From contig BBZN01000028.1 in the NCBI GenBank assembly GCA_001304855.1, positions 1-52,987 on the forward strand: a stretch of DNA of 52,987 nucleotides, read 5' to 3'. Positions 7,403 through 19,318 of the stretch are shown here, in pieces; position 1 is the first letter of the stretch; the number at the start of each line of letters is the position of its first letter. Position numbers and translations under genes: made by a program. The notes under the pieces are model-generated. The model searched no databases. It worked only from the letters and a program-made list of their open reading frames with translations, and was not told the origin of the DNA. Origin of the DNA: Clostridia bacterium UC5.1-1D2. Lineage in GTDB: Bacteria > Bacillota > Clostridia > Lachnospirales > Lachnospiraceae.

Positions 7403-10400
7403 GTGGCATTACAATTCATACTTGGCGGAGCGGGCTCCGGCAAAACAAGATATATTTATGACCGGGTGATACAGGAATCCATGGCCCATCCGGAGCTGAC
7501 CTATCTGGTGGTGGTGCCTGAGCAGTTTACCATGCAGACCCAGAAGGAAATCATACGGCTTCATCCAAGGCATGGGGTGATGAACATAGATATTTTAAGC
7601 TTTAAGCGTCTGGCTTACCGGGTCTTTGAGGATCTGGGCGTCAGGCTCCCTGTGGTGCTGGACGATATGGGAAAGTCTATGGTTCTGCGGAAAGTGGCAG
7701 GGATGAGGAGGGGGAAGCTGGGCCTGTACAAGGGACATCTGGAGCAGACGGGATTTATCAGCCAGCTGAAATCCCAAATATCGGAGCTTTACCAGTACGG
7801 TATCACGCCGGACATGCTGGGGGATGTGATGCGTGAGGTAAAAGAGCCTCTTCTAAGGCAGAAGCTTCTGGATTTGGAGGTAATCTATCAAAGCTTTGGG
7901 GAGTATATACAGGAGCATTATGTGACGGCTGAGGAAATCCTGGATATTCTCTGTAAGGAGCTGCCCAGGTGGGAGAAATTGAAGGACAGTGTTGTCCTTT
8001 TGGACGGGTTCACGGGATTTACTCCGGTGCAGTACCGTCTGGTGGAGCTGTTTATGGAATATGCGGGGGATGTGCTGTGTTCGGTGACTGTGGATCCAAG
8101 GGTAAATCCCTATAAGGAGAGCAGCATACAGCACCTGTTTCATATGAGCAAGCACACGGTGTGCAGGCTGGCGGAGATGGGAAAACGCCGGGGAATTGAA
8201 AAAAAGGAAGATGTAGTCTGCGATAAACGGCCCGGGTGGAGATTTAAGGACAGTCCGGAACTGGATTTTCTGGAGCAGAACCTGTACCGGTATAAAAGCG
8301 CCGTGTGGGACAAACCGGTGAATCATATACAGATATATAAGGGAAGGCGGCCCTCTGAGGAGGCGGCCTTTGTGTGCAGCCAGATTCAGAAGATGATCCG
8401 GGAGGAAGGCCTTCGCTACCGGGATGCTGCTGTGATCACCGGAGATCTGTCCGTATACGGCAGGGAGCTGTCCTATGCCTTTGATCAGGCGGATATCCCC
8501 TATTTCCTGGATGATAAAAAGAGTATACTTGAAAATCCGCTGGTGGAGCTTATGAGGGCTGCTCTGGAGGCCGTTAAGGATATGTCTTACGAGAGCGTGT
8601 TCCGGTATCTGAAAACAGGGCTCGTATATGACAGGCGCAGGACCGGAGAGGCAAGGGACGGTTTAAGGGAGGAGCCCTGTGAGCGCAGAGGCCCGGGAGA
8701 AGCCGCTGCTCTGTATGAGCCGGGAATTTCGGGGGAAGTTTCCGGCTTTGGCGGGCCTGCACCCAGCGGCGGTTTGCCTTCGGGGGAAGGCGCTTTTGAA
8801 GGATCGCGCAGCCAGATGGAGCAGATGACAGACAGACTGGAAAATTATGTAAGGGCTTTGGGCATCCGGGGCTGGAAGGGCTGGGACTGCACATGGGAGA
8901 GACAGTACAGAGGCAGCGAGAAGCTCAACCTCAGGGAGCTCAATGAGTACCGGCAGTGGGTGCTTGGTCCTCTTAAGACTTTGAGGGCTGCATTTAAGGC
9001 GGAGGATGCAACGGTAGCTTCCGTGACAAAGGCATTGAGAGCTTATCTGGAGGAGCTGTGCCTCAGAGAGAAGCTTGAAGACTATAAGGAATATTTTCTC
9101 AACCGGAAAGAACCGGGGGATGAAAATCTGGCCAGAGAGTACGGCCAGGTCTATGACCGTGTGATGGAACTTTTTGACCGTCTGGAGGGCCTCCTGGGGG
9201 AGGAGAAGGCGGACAGGAAGAATTATGCCCAGATTCTGGACGCCGGTTTTGAGGAGATAAAGGTGGGCGTGATTCCTGCCACCATTGATCAGGTGATGGT
9301 GGGAGATATCACCAGAAGTCGCTTAGAGGCGGTAAAGGTGCTGTTTTTCGTGGGCGTCAACGAAGGGGTGGTGCCGCAGAGAAAGAGCGGCGGAAGCTTC
9401 TGACAGACAGGGACAGGGCCGTTTTTAAATCGATGAATCTGGAGCTGGCTCCTACGGTGAAGGAGGAGGGCTGCATACAGAAGTTTTATCTCTATCTGAT
9501 GCTTTCAAAGCCCTGCCGCCGTCTGGTCCTTACCTATGCAGCCATGAGCTGCGACGGGAAGAGCCAGCGGCCCTCGGGCCTTCTCGGGGAGGTCCGCAAG
9601 CTGTTTTTACAGTTGGAGACCCTGGATGAGACGAAGGTGGAATGGCCTGTAAGGACGCACAGAGACGGGATGGAGCTGCTCATAAGGGAGCTCCGCCGTA
9701 TGCGGGAGGGCAGGGAGGAGTCCGGCAGGCCCAGCTCCGGGTCCGCTCTCCCGGAGGAATGCTTTCTGGAGCTGTACCGCTATTTTCTCAAAAGCAGGGA
9801 ATGGAGGGACAAGGCGAGGCAGCTGGTAACAGGCGCATTTTACTCCTACGAAGAACGTGGAATCGGAAGGGCTGCGGCCAGGGCGCTGTACGGACAGAAC
9901 CTCCAGGGAAGTGTGACCAGGCTGGAGCAGTTCGCCTCCTGCGCCTATGGGCATTTTCTGAAGTACGGGCTGGAACTGATGGAACGTCAGGAATATGAGC
10001 TGGAGGCTGTGGATATGGGCAATCTTTTCCATCAGTCCATTGACCGATGTTTTGCCGTCATGAAGGAGGAGGGCCGTGACTGGAGGGAACTGACTGAGGA
10101 GAGCAGGAAAGCGCTTGTGAAAGCCTGTGTGACCCAGGTGACGGAAGCCTATGGCAACACCATCATGGGAAGTTCTGCCCGAAACAGCTTTCTGGCAGGC
10201 CGTGTGGAGCGCATTACAGACAGGACTATATGGGCTTTGGCAGAGCAGGTGAAAAAGGGGATTTTGTGCCTGCAGAGTTTGAGCTTTCCTTTTCCGCCAT
10301 TGATAACCTGAGAGCCATGCGTATCCGGCTGTCGGAGGACGAGGAGCTGTGGCTGAAGGGGAGGATTGACCGCCTGGACCTCTGTGAAGATGAAAATCAT

Positions 10401-11004
10401 GTGTATGTGAAGATTATCGACTACAAATCCGGGACCACATCCTTTGATCTTGCAGCCCTCTATTATGGACTGCAGCTTCAGCTGGTGGTATATATGGACG
10501 CAGCCATGGAACTGGAGAGCAGGAAGCGCCCCGGGAAGGATGTGGTTCCTGCGGGAATATTTTACTATCATATCAATGACCCTGTGGCGGAGGGCCAGGA
10601 GGCATAACGCCCGAGGATATAGAGAAGCAGATATTAAAACAGCTGCGGATGAACGGCTGGTAAACAGCCAACTGGATATTATCAATCATTTGGACAGGGA
10701 GATTGAGCGGGAATCGGATGTGATTCCGGTGGCAGTGAAGGACGGATATGTGCAGGAGAGCCGTTCCTCCGTGGCAAGCACCAGGCGCTTTGACGCCCTC
10801 CGGCAGTTTGTGAACAGGAAGCTGGAGCGCGCGGGGCAGGAGATTTTAAAAGGCGCCGCAGGGTTAAGGCCCTATAAGCAGGGAACCAGGACGGCCTGTG
10901 ACTACTGTCCTTACCATGCAGTCTGCGGTTTTGACACCAAGACGGCCGGTTACGGTTACCGCAAACTGAAGGGCATGAAGCCGGAGGAAATCTGGCGGAG
11001 ATAG
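7403..11004 (+). CDS. addB: ATP-dependent helicase/nuclease subunit AddB (multiple frameshifts)
   Basis: Subunit of AddAB, which resects double-strand breaks for recombination. The GTG at 7403 follows AAAGGAG. Residues 8-15 are the Walker A motif GGAGSGKT. The C-terminal nuclease domain has GRIDRLD and IIDYKSG. The AddB iron-sulfur cysteines are all present: one in FASCAYGHFL and three in ACDYCPYHAVCGFD. The protein runs through five frame segments with switches near 9395 (SGGKLLTDRDRAVFKSM), 10259, 10605 and 10658. The repaired length of about 1,200 residues fits the family. Each switch continues the homologous sequence without loss, so errors are more likely than decay. addA follows immediately. 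Confidence 0.9.
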
Positions 11005-11028
11005 AGCCGGAAAGGGAAGATGAGACGG

Positions 11029-14000
11029 ATGGCAGTGATGTGGACTGAAAACAGCTTAAGGTGATAGAGAGCAGAAACAGAAATCTTCTGGTGTCGGCGG
11101 CAGCGGGCAGCGGCAAGACGGCTGTTCTGGTGGAGCGCATTATCCGCATGATCAGCCAGGGGGACAACCCTCTGGATATTGACCAGCTGTTGGTAATGAC
11201 CTTCACAAACGCAGCTGCTGCGGAGATGAGGGAGCGGATTGGGGAGGCGGTGGAGGAGAAGCTTAAGGAGCATCCTGAGGATGAGCATCTGTGGCTTCAG
11301 GCCGCCCTGATCCCCCAGGCTCAGATTACAACCATAGACAGCTTTTGCCTGAATCTTATACGGAACCATTACAACAGCCTGGACATAGATCCGGCCTTCC
11401 GCGTCGGAGATGAAGGGGAGCTGTCCCTGCTGCGCAATGATGTGATGGGCGGGATGCTGGAAGCCTGCTATGAGGAAAACAGACCGGAATTTGCCCGTTT
11501 TGTGGAGCAGTTCGGCAGAGGAAAGTCGGACAAGGGTATAGAGGATGTGATTTTCCAGCTCTGGGAGTTTTCTCAGAGCCATCCCTGGCCTATGGAATGG
11601 CTTGCAAAATGCCGTATGGAACTGTATAAGGAAGAACTGGGAGAGATAGAGGAGAGCGCCTGGATGAAATTCCTTATGAGAGACGTGGCGGCTCAGATGG
11701 AGGAACTGGCCGGACAGGTGGAGGAGGCGCTTTTGGTGTGCCGGGAAGAAAAGGGACCTCTGGCCTATGAGCCTATGCTTATGAGTGACAAGGCAAAGCT
11801 GGAGGCCGTAAAAAGGGGAGCTCTCGGGAAGTTTTGAGACGCTCTATAACAGCCTTCATGGTCTGGCCTTTGACCGTCTGGCGGCTATCCGAAGTAAAGA
11901 TGTGGATGCGGAAAAGAAGGGGCTTGTCAGCAGCTTCAGGGAACGAGTGAAAAAGGCGGTGGGAAAATGCAGGGAGCTCTACGGCTTCCAGAGCCGGAGG
12001 GGGTGGCGGAGAGCCTTAAAGGCACCAGAGCGGTTATATGCGAGCTCCTGGATTTGGCAGAGCGGTTCCATCAAGCGTACCAGGATGCAAAGAAGGAGCG
12101 GAATGTGCTGGATTTTAACGATCTGGAACATCTGGCTCTGGAAGTGCTGCTGGAACCGGAGGAGGAGCCTGAAAGCGGCCCGGGCAAAAGACGCCCTTCG
12201 CCGGTGGCAGAGGAACTGAGCCGCCAGTACGAGGAGATACTTGTGGATGAGTATCAGGACAGCAACTATGTTCAGGAGGCTTTGATTACCAGTATTTCCA
12301 GGGAACGGCAGGGGCAGCCTAATTTATTTATGGTGGGGGATGTCAAGCAGAGCATATACCGGTTCAGGCTGGCAAGGCCGGAGCTGTTTATGGAGAAGTA
12401 TGAAACCTACTCCAGGGAGGACAGCAGCTATCAGATGATAGAGCTTCAGCAGAACTTCCGAAGCAGAGACACGGTGCTTTCAGGCATAAATGATGTGTTT
12501 TACCAGATTATGACAAAGAATCTGGGAGGAATTAATTATACGCAGGAGACGGCCCTCTATCCGGGGGCCAGGTTTGCAGAGGCGGCGGCCCATACGGTTC
12601 ACGGAATCGACCTGGAGAGGGAGGGCGTTTCCCTGGAGACAGGAACGCCGGTGGAGCTGCTTATGGCAGATACCGGAGCTCAATCGCTGGGACAGCTGGA
12701 CGATGAGGCGCTGGATTACACAGCCAGGGAACTGGAGGCCAGGATGATAGCAAGGCGTATCCGGGAGCTGGTCAGTGACCACAAAGGACTTCTGGTGTGG
12801 GATAAGGGACTGGGAAAATACAGGAGGGCCAGACTGGGAGATATGGTGATCCTTCTGCGCAGTATGGCGGGATGGTCCGAGGTTTTTGTAAACGAGCTGA
12901 TGAATGAAGGAATTTCTGCAAACGCACAGACCAAAACCGGCTATTTTAACACGGTTGAGGTGGAGACGATCCTGAGTATCCTGTCTGTCATTGACAATCC
13001 CATTCAGGATATCCCCCTGGCGGCAGCGCTGCGTTCCCCCGTTGTGGGTATGAATGATGAGGAAATGGCCTGGATGATGGCCGCCTATAAACGCAGCGGA
13101 AAGAAGGGGCAGGACAGAGGCGTGTATGGGGCCTGGATGCTTTGGCGTGAGGAAGGCAAGGCCCGGCTGGAGACAGAAGGAAGCGCCGGATTAAGAGAGA
13201 GATCGGGAGCTGCCGGAGAAACCGGTTTGCGGTCATCCGGTACGGTTTTGGTGGGACAGTCGGAAATTCCTGTTGAGACAGCTGTATCTATTATGAAGAA
13301 ACTGGAAGGGTGGGAACAGCTTTGGGAAATGCTTTGCATGGAGGCCCGGCACCTGACGATCCATGAGCTTTTGTATCTTGTATACAGAGAGACTGGGTAC
13401 TATGATTTTGTATCTGCATGCCGGCCGGTGAGACGCGGCAGGGCAACCTGGATATGCTGGTGGAAAAGGCGGTGTCGTACGAGGCAACCAGCTATAAAGG
13501 GCTTTTCCATTTTGTAAGGTACATCGAGAGGCTGAAGAAATTCGATACGGACTTCGGCGAGGCCAGTGTGGCAGGGGATCAGGAAAATACGGTGCGGATT
13601 ATGAGCATTCATAAAAGCAAGGGCCTGGAATTTCCGATTGTATTTTTGGCAGGACTGGGAAAGCGGATTAACAAGCAGGACGCCTACGGGCAGATCCTTC
13701 TGGATGCGGATCTGGGAGTGGCTGCAGACTATCTGGATTTGGAACTGCGCGTGAAAGCTCCCACGCTCAAGAAGCAGGCTCTTAAGCGGCGGATGGAAGT
13801 GGAGACATTGGGAGAGGAACTGAGAGTCCTCTATGTTGCCATGACCCGGGCCAAGGAAAAGCTGATTATGACGGCAACCGACAAATCACTGGAAAAAAGC
13901 TGGAAAAGTGGAGAGCCGTCCCTCTGGCGGAAGGCCGGATTCCCTATACCATTCTGGACTCGGCAGGTTCCTGCCTGGACTGGATTTTGATGGCAGCCCC

Positions 14001-14909
14001 GGCTATCCCCCATACCCACATGGAAATGCGCCAGGTTCAGGTGACGGAACTGATTGGGGAGGAGGTTTCCAGGCAGATTCTCAGGCAGATGACGAAAGAA
14101 GATTTACTGAATCTGGATGTGGAAAGAGTATATGACAGGGAGTATGGCAGCCGTTTGGCGGAAGCGCTGCAGTACTCTTACGAATATCAGTCAGATACGG
14201 GGCTTTACGCCATGGTATCGGTGTCGGAGCTTAAAAAACAAAGCCAGATAGGGGTGGCTGAGGAAGCCATAGGAACAGGGGAGCAAAACTTTGAGGGCGC
14301 CGGTCCGGAAGAGCTTCTGCCGGTGAGAGGGCATGAGGAAAAGAAGGACAGTCCCCAGGGAAGCGAAAGCCGTGGACCAAGCCGTGGAGCGTTGAGAGGA
14401 ACCGCTTACCATGCAGCGCTGGAAAGGCTTTCTTTCCAGGATATTCACAGCAGGGAGGATACGGAAAAGGCCCTTGAGCGGCTTTTGGAGTCAGGGTTTT
14501 TAGATCAGGAGTCCTTTGGGTTTATAAATCCCTCTGTAGTGTGGACATTTCTGTCCGGCCCTCTTGGCCGGAGGATGGCGAAAGCCCAGGCAGAGGCAGA
14601 TGCCGGAAGGAACAGCAGTTTATTATGGGAATTCCCGCCAAGGAGATGGGGAAAGGGGACTCGGAAGAACTGGTGCTGATTCAGGGGATTATAGACGCCT
14701 ATCTGGAGGAACCCGGGGGACTTGTGCTTATCGATTACAAAACGGACCACGTTCCGGAGGGGGCGCCGGAGCGGGGGGCGAAAATGCTGGCCGACAGATA
14801 CCGGATTCAGCTGGATTACTATGAGCGGGCCCTGACACAGCTTACCGGCAGAAAGGTAAAGGAACGGATTATTTATTCTATTGCATTGCAGCAGAGTATA
14901 GAAGTGTGA
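11029..14909 (+). CDS. addA: ATP-dependent helicase/nuclease subunit AddA (multiple frameshifts)
   Basis: UvrD-like helicase and RecB-like nuclease partner of AddB. The start is set at ATG 11029 (MAVMWTE), with GGGAAG ahead; 11020 is an alternative. A slip near 11049 separates it from KVIESRNRNLLVSAAAGSGKT (Walker A). Further motifs are LVDEYQD (motif II), LQQNFRSRD (IV), MSIHKSKGLEFPIVF (V) and YVAMTRAKEKL (VI). The C-terminal nuclease has RGTAYHAALERL and LIDYKTD. Other switches lie near 11825, 11975, 13420, 13890 and 14625. The repaired length of about 1,290 residues is at the upper end of the family. It begins 25 bp after addB, so the two form an operon. Confidence 0.9.
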
Positions 14910-14974
14910 TAGGATCAGTTTATTATAAAATAAAAGGCAACAGTTACAATAAAAGATGGAAAGTAGGCGTAAAT

Positions 14975-15921
14975 ATGAAAGAACAAAAACCGATTAAAAC
15001 CGCAGCAATTATCGGCCTGGGCGCCATAGGAAGTTTTCTGGCAGTCCATCTGAGGACCGTCCTGGGAGACAATCTGCGTATTATCGCAGGGGGCAGCCGC
15101 AGGGAAAGGCTGGAAAAACAGGGAATTACTGTTAACGGAACCAATTATCACTTTAACATTGTAGATCCGGAAGATACCTGCGGACAGAATTATCCCGAAC
15201 TGGCTATTATCATCACCAAGTTTCCGGCGCTTCCCCAGGCTATAAAGGATATCAGGAATCAGATAGGACCGGATACCATTATTATGGCTCCTTAAACGGG
15301 GTAGAGGCGGAGGATATGGTTGCGGAGGTTTACGGTTGGGATAATCTCATCTATTCTCTGGCAAAAGTCAGCGTGGTTATGAAGGACGGAGCCGCTTCCT
15401 TTGACACAGGCGTGGCCAGAATGGAGTTCGGGGAGAAGAAAAACGAAGCGCCCTATACGCCCCGTGTGCAGGCGGTAAAGACGCTTTTTGAATCGGCGGG
15501 AATCAGGGCTGTTATACCCGAAGATATGGAGCGGGCCATCTGGTATAAATATATGTGCAATGTCAGCGAAAATCAGAGCGCAGCCGTTCTGGGAATCCCC
15601 TTCGGTGCTTGGCAGGTCAGCGAACATGCAAACTTTATCAGGGAGGCTTTGATGAGAGAAGTAATGGCAGTGGCTGTGAAGAAGGGGATCGATCTTTCGG
15701 AAAAGGATATCGTAATGCAGAGAGAGGTGTTGGCCCGCATGACTGCAGTAAATAAGCCTTCCACGCTTCAGGATATTGAAGCCGGACGCAAGACGGAGGT
15801 AGACATGTTCGGCGGTACGATGATGCGGCTGGGACGCCAGCTTGGCGTGCCCACCCCTTACAATGATATGTTTTACCATGCCATCAGGACGCTGGAGGAG
15901 AAGAACGATAAATTGTTTTAG
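14975..15921 (+). CDS. Ketopantoate reductase family protein (ApbA/PanE-like, frameshifted)
   Basis: NAD(P)H-dependent reductase of the 2-dehydropantoate 2-reductase family. The N-terminal Rossmann motif is TAAIIGLGAIGSFLAVHL. The catalytic helix region AIWYKYMCNVSENQSAAVLG carries the family's conserved Lys and Asn. The C-terminal domain ends with GRQLGVPTPYNDMFYHAI, typical of PanE. The frame stops at 15295 (TIIMAP) and resumes as NGVEAEDMVAEVYG, so one base is missing near 15290. The repaired length is about 315 residues, normal for the family. Several paralogues of this family act on other 2-oxo acids, so a role in pantothenate synthesis is likely but not proven; no other pantothenate gene is nearby. 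Confidence 0.82.
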
Positions 15922-15973
15922 AGCGTGTTAAAAATTGGATAGCATTGCTGCTTACAAGGGGAAACAGCAGCTG

Positions 15974-15997
15974 AGCGGCCGTACTCCGGCCGCTTTT
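15974..15997 (+). terminator. Rho-independent terminator after the PanE-like gene
   Basis: AGCGGCCG (15974-15981) and CGGCCGCT (15987-15994) form a perfect 8-bp GC-rich stem followed by a short T tract. Confidence 0.8.
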
Positions 15998-16078
15998 CCA
16001 TTTTGCAGTGTTGCAATTTTTCGGTATGCCATCTATAATGGTAAGCAGAATTTTTAAACAAGCTAAAAAGGAGTTATT

Positions 16079-16719
16079 ATGATTATATTGGAAAGAACCA
16101 GTGTTATGAACCTGGAGAACGCTATAAGAGGAGCCAGAAACCCCATGAACAGCTGGGGGAGAATGGACAGCAGTTACAACGAGAATCACGAATACATTCT
16201 GGGCCCCAATGATCTGGATCTTGCAAAGCGGCTGAGAAAAGCAGGCAGCGACCACAGAAAGTATATACGACAGATATTTGTGTCGGTGGACATCACAGCT
16301 CCGCTGTACTGGTGGAAGGAATATGACACTTACAAGGTAGGAACGGTGGCAAACTCTACCAGCACCATGCACAAAATACACAGCAAGCCCTTCTCCATGG
16401 AGGATTTCAGCCACGACCACCTGACAGAAGACGGATATGCATTTATGGAAACAATTGTTCAGAAGCTGGAGGAAATCCGTCTCCGGTATCTGGAGCAGGG
16501 AAAGAAAAAGGAGGACTGGTATGATTTGATTCAGCTCCTGCCCTCCAGCTACAATCAGATGCGGACCTGTACCTTCAATTATGAGACATTGATCAATATT
16601 TATTTTGCCAGAAAGAACCATAAGCTGGCGGAATGGCATACGTTCTGTGACTGGATTGGAACATTGCCTACGGGAAGGAGCTGATCATCGCATCAGAGGA
16701 AAGCAGGGAGGAAGCATGA
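16079..16719 (+). CDS. Divergent ThyX-like (FAD-dependent thymidylate synthase superfamily) protein
   Basis: About 213 residues once repaired. The open frame ends at 16684 with a nonsense tail, but the next frame gives AYGKELIIASEESREEA to a stop at 16719, so a base is lost near 16665. ThyX-like features are an opening VMNLENAIRGARNPMNSW, a core DHRKYIRQIFVSVDITAP followed by ANSTSTMHKIHS, and the closing LLPSSYNQMRTCTFNYETL and RKNHKLAEWHTFCDWI. The canonical ThyX signature RHRxxSxNExSxRY is not present; YWWKEYDTYKVGTVANST occupies that place, so catalysis may differ. Its stop overlaps the DHFR start (ATGA), consistent with a folate/thymidylate role. The assignment rests on pattern resemblance and context. 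Confidence 0.5.
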
Positions 16720-17230
16720 ACCTGATTGTAGCAGTAGATAAGGGCTGGGCCATCGGCAGGGACGGCAGGCTCCTTGTGCCATACCTGCAGACCAGCAGAT
16801 GTTTCTGAGGGAAACCACGGGAAAGGTGGTGGTTATGGGCCGCAAGACATTGGAGAGCCTTCCGGGGGCGCAGCCTCTGGGAAACCGGGTGAATCTGGTA
16901 TTGACCAGAGACAGGAATTATAAAGCAAAGGGAGCCGTAATCTGCCATTCCATGGAGGAAGCGTTGGAAATGCTCAGGGAATATGACGCTGAGAATGTAT
17001 ATATAATAGGCGGTCAGAGCATTTACGAGCAGTTTCTTCCTTACTGTGAGACGGCCCATGTGACGGCCATAGACTATACCTACGATGCGGATACATTTTT
17101 TCCTAACTTGGACAAGGACGGGGAATGGAAGCTGGCTGAGGAGGGGGAGGAGCAGACATATTTTAATCTTTGCTATACATTCCTTAAATATGTGCGGATA
17201 AAAGCACCAAAAAAATTGTTTGATAATTAA
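16716..17230 (+). CDS. folA: Dihydrofolate reductase (frameshifted)
   Basis: Reduces dihydrofolate to tetrahydrofolate with NADPH. The ATG at 16716 overlaps the upstream stop (ATGA). The N-terminus MNLIVAVDKGWAIGRDGRLL is the classic DHFR start, with the Trp of the Met20-type loop. A base is lost near 16780, and the frame then reads MFLRETTGKVVVMGRKTLES with LPGAQPLGNRVNLVLTR next. The cofactor loop VYIIGGQSIYEQFLP and the closing VTAIDYTYDADTFFP are standard. The repaired length of about 171 residues is normal. It is translationally coupled to the ThyX-like gene. Confidence 0.9.
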
Positions 17231-17267
17231 AAAAACTAAAAAAAATTTAGCAAATAAGAAAAACCAG

Positions 17268-17296
17268 TTGTAACATGGTACAGAAAATGATAATAT
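17268..17296 (+). promoter_or_regulatory. Sigma-A-type promoter before the aldose-epimerase-like gene
   Basis: TTGTAA (17268-17273), a 17-bp spacer, then TAATAT (17291-17296), inside an AT-rich tract after folA. It is the best hexamer pair upstream of the ATG at 17407. Confidence 0.55.
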
Positions 17297-17406
17297 AAAG
17301 TTTGTGCAGTGGAAACTTTTTGTTAATAGTATTGGAGCGGGGCAGGAAGGATTTTCATGCCTCCTCCGGAACTATAATCCTACGGAAGGATTGGGGGAAA
17401 GAGCCT

Positions 17407-18316
17407 ATGAAACAAGATGGAACATTATTTACCTTGGAAAATGATGAACTGCTGGTTACTGTAGCCAGGCATGGTGCGGAGCTTACCAGAATCTATGACA
17501 AGAAGGCAGGCAGGGAAGTGCTGTGGAACGCCGACCCCTCTGTGTGGAACCGTCACTCGCCTGTGTTATTTCCCTTTGTTGGAAAATGCTATGAAGGGAA
17601 ATACGTACATAATGAGACAGAGTACGAGATGACGCCCCACGGATTTGCAAGAGATATGGAATTCGAGCCTCTTCTCTGCGATATGGACGAATGCTGGTAT
17701 CGGCTGAAGGACACAGAGGAAACCTTCAAAAACTATCCCTTTCATTTTGAGGTGGAAATTGGGCACAGGCTGGAGGGCCGCAGGATCACTGTAATGTGGA
17801 GAGTCACCAACCCTGACTCAGAAGAACTGCTGTTTATGATGGGAGGCCACCCTGCTTTTATGGTGCCTGAGGGCAGAAGCATTTACGACTATACCTTTGC
17901 GTTTAATAAAGAAGGCGGAAGGAAGGGACAGTTCCAGGAGGGACTTCACTATCTTGCGCCCAATGAGAAGGGATATGAAGTGGGAGAACTGCAGGGAACT
18001 CTGAAGCTGACAGATGGCCGGGCGCCCTTGACAAAAGGATTTTTGACACGGCCCTCACCTATATGTTTGACGAAGGCCAGGTGGGAAACGTCAGCCTTTT
18101 ATTAGACGGAAAGCCTTATGTCACCGTAGGCTGCCAGGATTTTCCTTACCTCGGCGTGTGGACTATGGAGGCCACTCATCCCTTTGTGTGTCTGGAGCAT
18201 GGTACGGATTGTGCGCGCCGGAGGGCTTTGAAGGCGAGTTAAAAGACAGGCCCGGCATAATTTCCCTGGGACCCTGGGAGTCGTGGAATAAGAGCTATAC
18301 CATTGAAGTGGGATAA
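17407..18316 (+). CDS. Aldose 1-epimerase family protein (two frameshifts)
   Basis: Galactose-mutarotase-like beta-sandwich enzyme acting on sugar anomers. Starting at ATG 17407, it shows LENDELLVTVARHGAELTRI, then WNRHSPVLFPFVGKC, YEMTPHGFARDMEFE (catalytic His region) and MMGGHPAFMVPEG. A T-run lost one base near 18040; the frame continues as DTALTYMFDEGQVGNVSL and LGVWTMEATHPFVCLE. A second loss near 18200 restores PWYGLCAPEGFEGELKDRPG to the stop at 18316. The repaired length of about 304 residues fits the 'LacX-like' subgroup of cytosolic epimerases. The natural sugar is unknown. A long in-frame extension upstream of 17407 is unlikely to be translated because it overlaps the promoter. 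Confidence 0.85.
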
Positions 18317-18427
18317 CATATATTATATTCAAATATGCCGCCGCCGCACTGTTGAGCGCCGGTGATATGCAATGCACATAGGAGATCTGAAAACGGTCTT
18401 TCAGTGCTTATAACAAGGAGGAGAACC

Positions 18428-19318
18428 ATGTATAAGATTGTTAAGGCAGAATGTCTGGCAGACAAGATTTATCTGATGGACGTGGAAGCGCCCCGTGTAG
18501 CCAGAGCCTGCCAGCCGGGAGAATTTGTAATTGTGAAGATGGACGAGGCGGGCGAGCGAATTCCTCTGACCATCTGCGACTACGACAGAGAGAAAGGGCT
18601 GGTTACCATTGTATTTCAGACAGTAGGCGCTTCTACCCAGCGCATGGCCGGACTGAAAGCGGGAGATTATTTCCAGGATTTCGTCGGACCGCTGGGTCAG
18701 CCGTCCGAGTTTGTAAAGGATGATTTGGAGGAAGTGAGGAAGCGCCGCTACCTGTTTGTAGCAGGCGGCGTCGGTTCTGCTCCGGTATATCCCCAGGTGA
18801 AATGGCTGAAAGAACACGGCGTGGAGGTAGACGTAATCGAGGGATCCAAAACAAAGGATCTGCTGATTCTGGAAGATGAGCTGAAGGCAGTTGCCGGAAA
18901 TCTGTATGTGACAACCGATGATGGTTCTTATGGTCGCAAGGGAATGGTAACGGAGGTTATCAAAGACCTGGTTGTAAGCGAGGGCAGGAAATACGATGTC
19001 TGTGTGGCCATCGGCCCCATGATTATGATGAAATTTGTATGCAAGCTCACCAAGGAGCTGGAGCTTCCCACAATTGTCAGCCTGAATCCTATTATGGTGG
19101 ACGGCACAGGAATGTGCGGGGCCTGCCGCGTCAGCGTGGGAGGCCAGGTGAAGTTCGCATGTGTGGACGGACCTGAGTTCGACGGACATCTGGTAGATTT
19201 TGACCAGGCCATGAAACGCCAGCTGATGTATAAGACAGAGGAAGGGCGCGCTCTTTTGAGGCTGCAGGAAGGCGACACACACCACGGCGGATGCGGAAAT
19301 TGCGGAGGTGAGGAATAA
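18428..19318 (+). CDS. nfnA: NfnA-like ferredoxin:NADP oxidoreductase small subunit
   Basis: Sulfide dehydrogenase / ferredoxin-NADP reductase subunit of the NfnAB type, which couples NADH, ferredoxin and NADPH pools. The 296-residue protein from ATG 18428 (site AAGGAGGAG) has an FAD domain (IPLTICDYDREKGLVTIVFQ), the nucleotide-binding RRYLFVAGGVGSAPVYPQV, and a C-terminal [2Fe-2S] motif with cysteines in GTGMCGACRVSVGG and VKFACVDGPEF, plus a terminal HHGGCGNCGG. The frame is intact. Its stop overlaps the start of the large subunit (TAATG), so the two are translationally coupled. Confidence 0.9.
   Translation: MYKIVKAECLADKIYLMDVEAPRVARACQPGEFVIVKMDEAGERIPLTICDYDREKGLVTIVFQTVGASTQRMAGLKAGDYFQDFVGPLGQPSEFVKDDLEEVRKRRYLFVAGGVGSAPVYPQVKWLKEHGVEVDVIEGSKTKDLLILEDELKAVAGNLYVTTDDGSYGRKGMVTEVIKDLVVSEGRKYDVCVAIGPMIMMKFVCKLTKELELPTIVSLNPIMVDGTGMCGACRVSVGGQVKFACVDGPEFDGHLVDFDQAMKRQLMYKTEEGRALLRLQEGDTHHGGCGNCGGEE

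Noticed and set aside
7403..14909. addB and addA considered as decayed pseudogenes
   Set aside because: All catalytic and iron-sulfur motifs are kept and homology continues exactly across each slip; the same slip type affects most genes in the window, so sequence error is the simpler explanation.
17302..17406. Upstream start for the aldose-epimerase-like gene
   Set aside because: The extra residues do not resemble the family and begin at the -10 box of the predicted promoter; ATG 17407 starts the homology.
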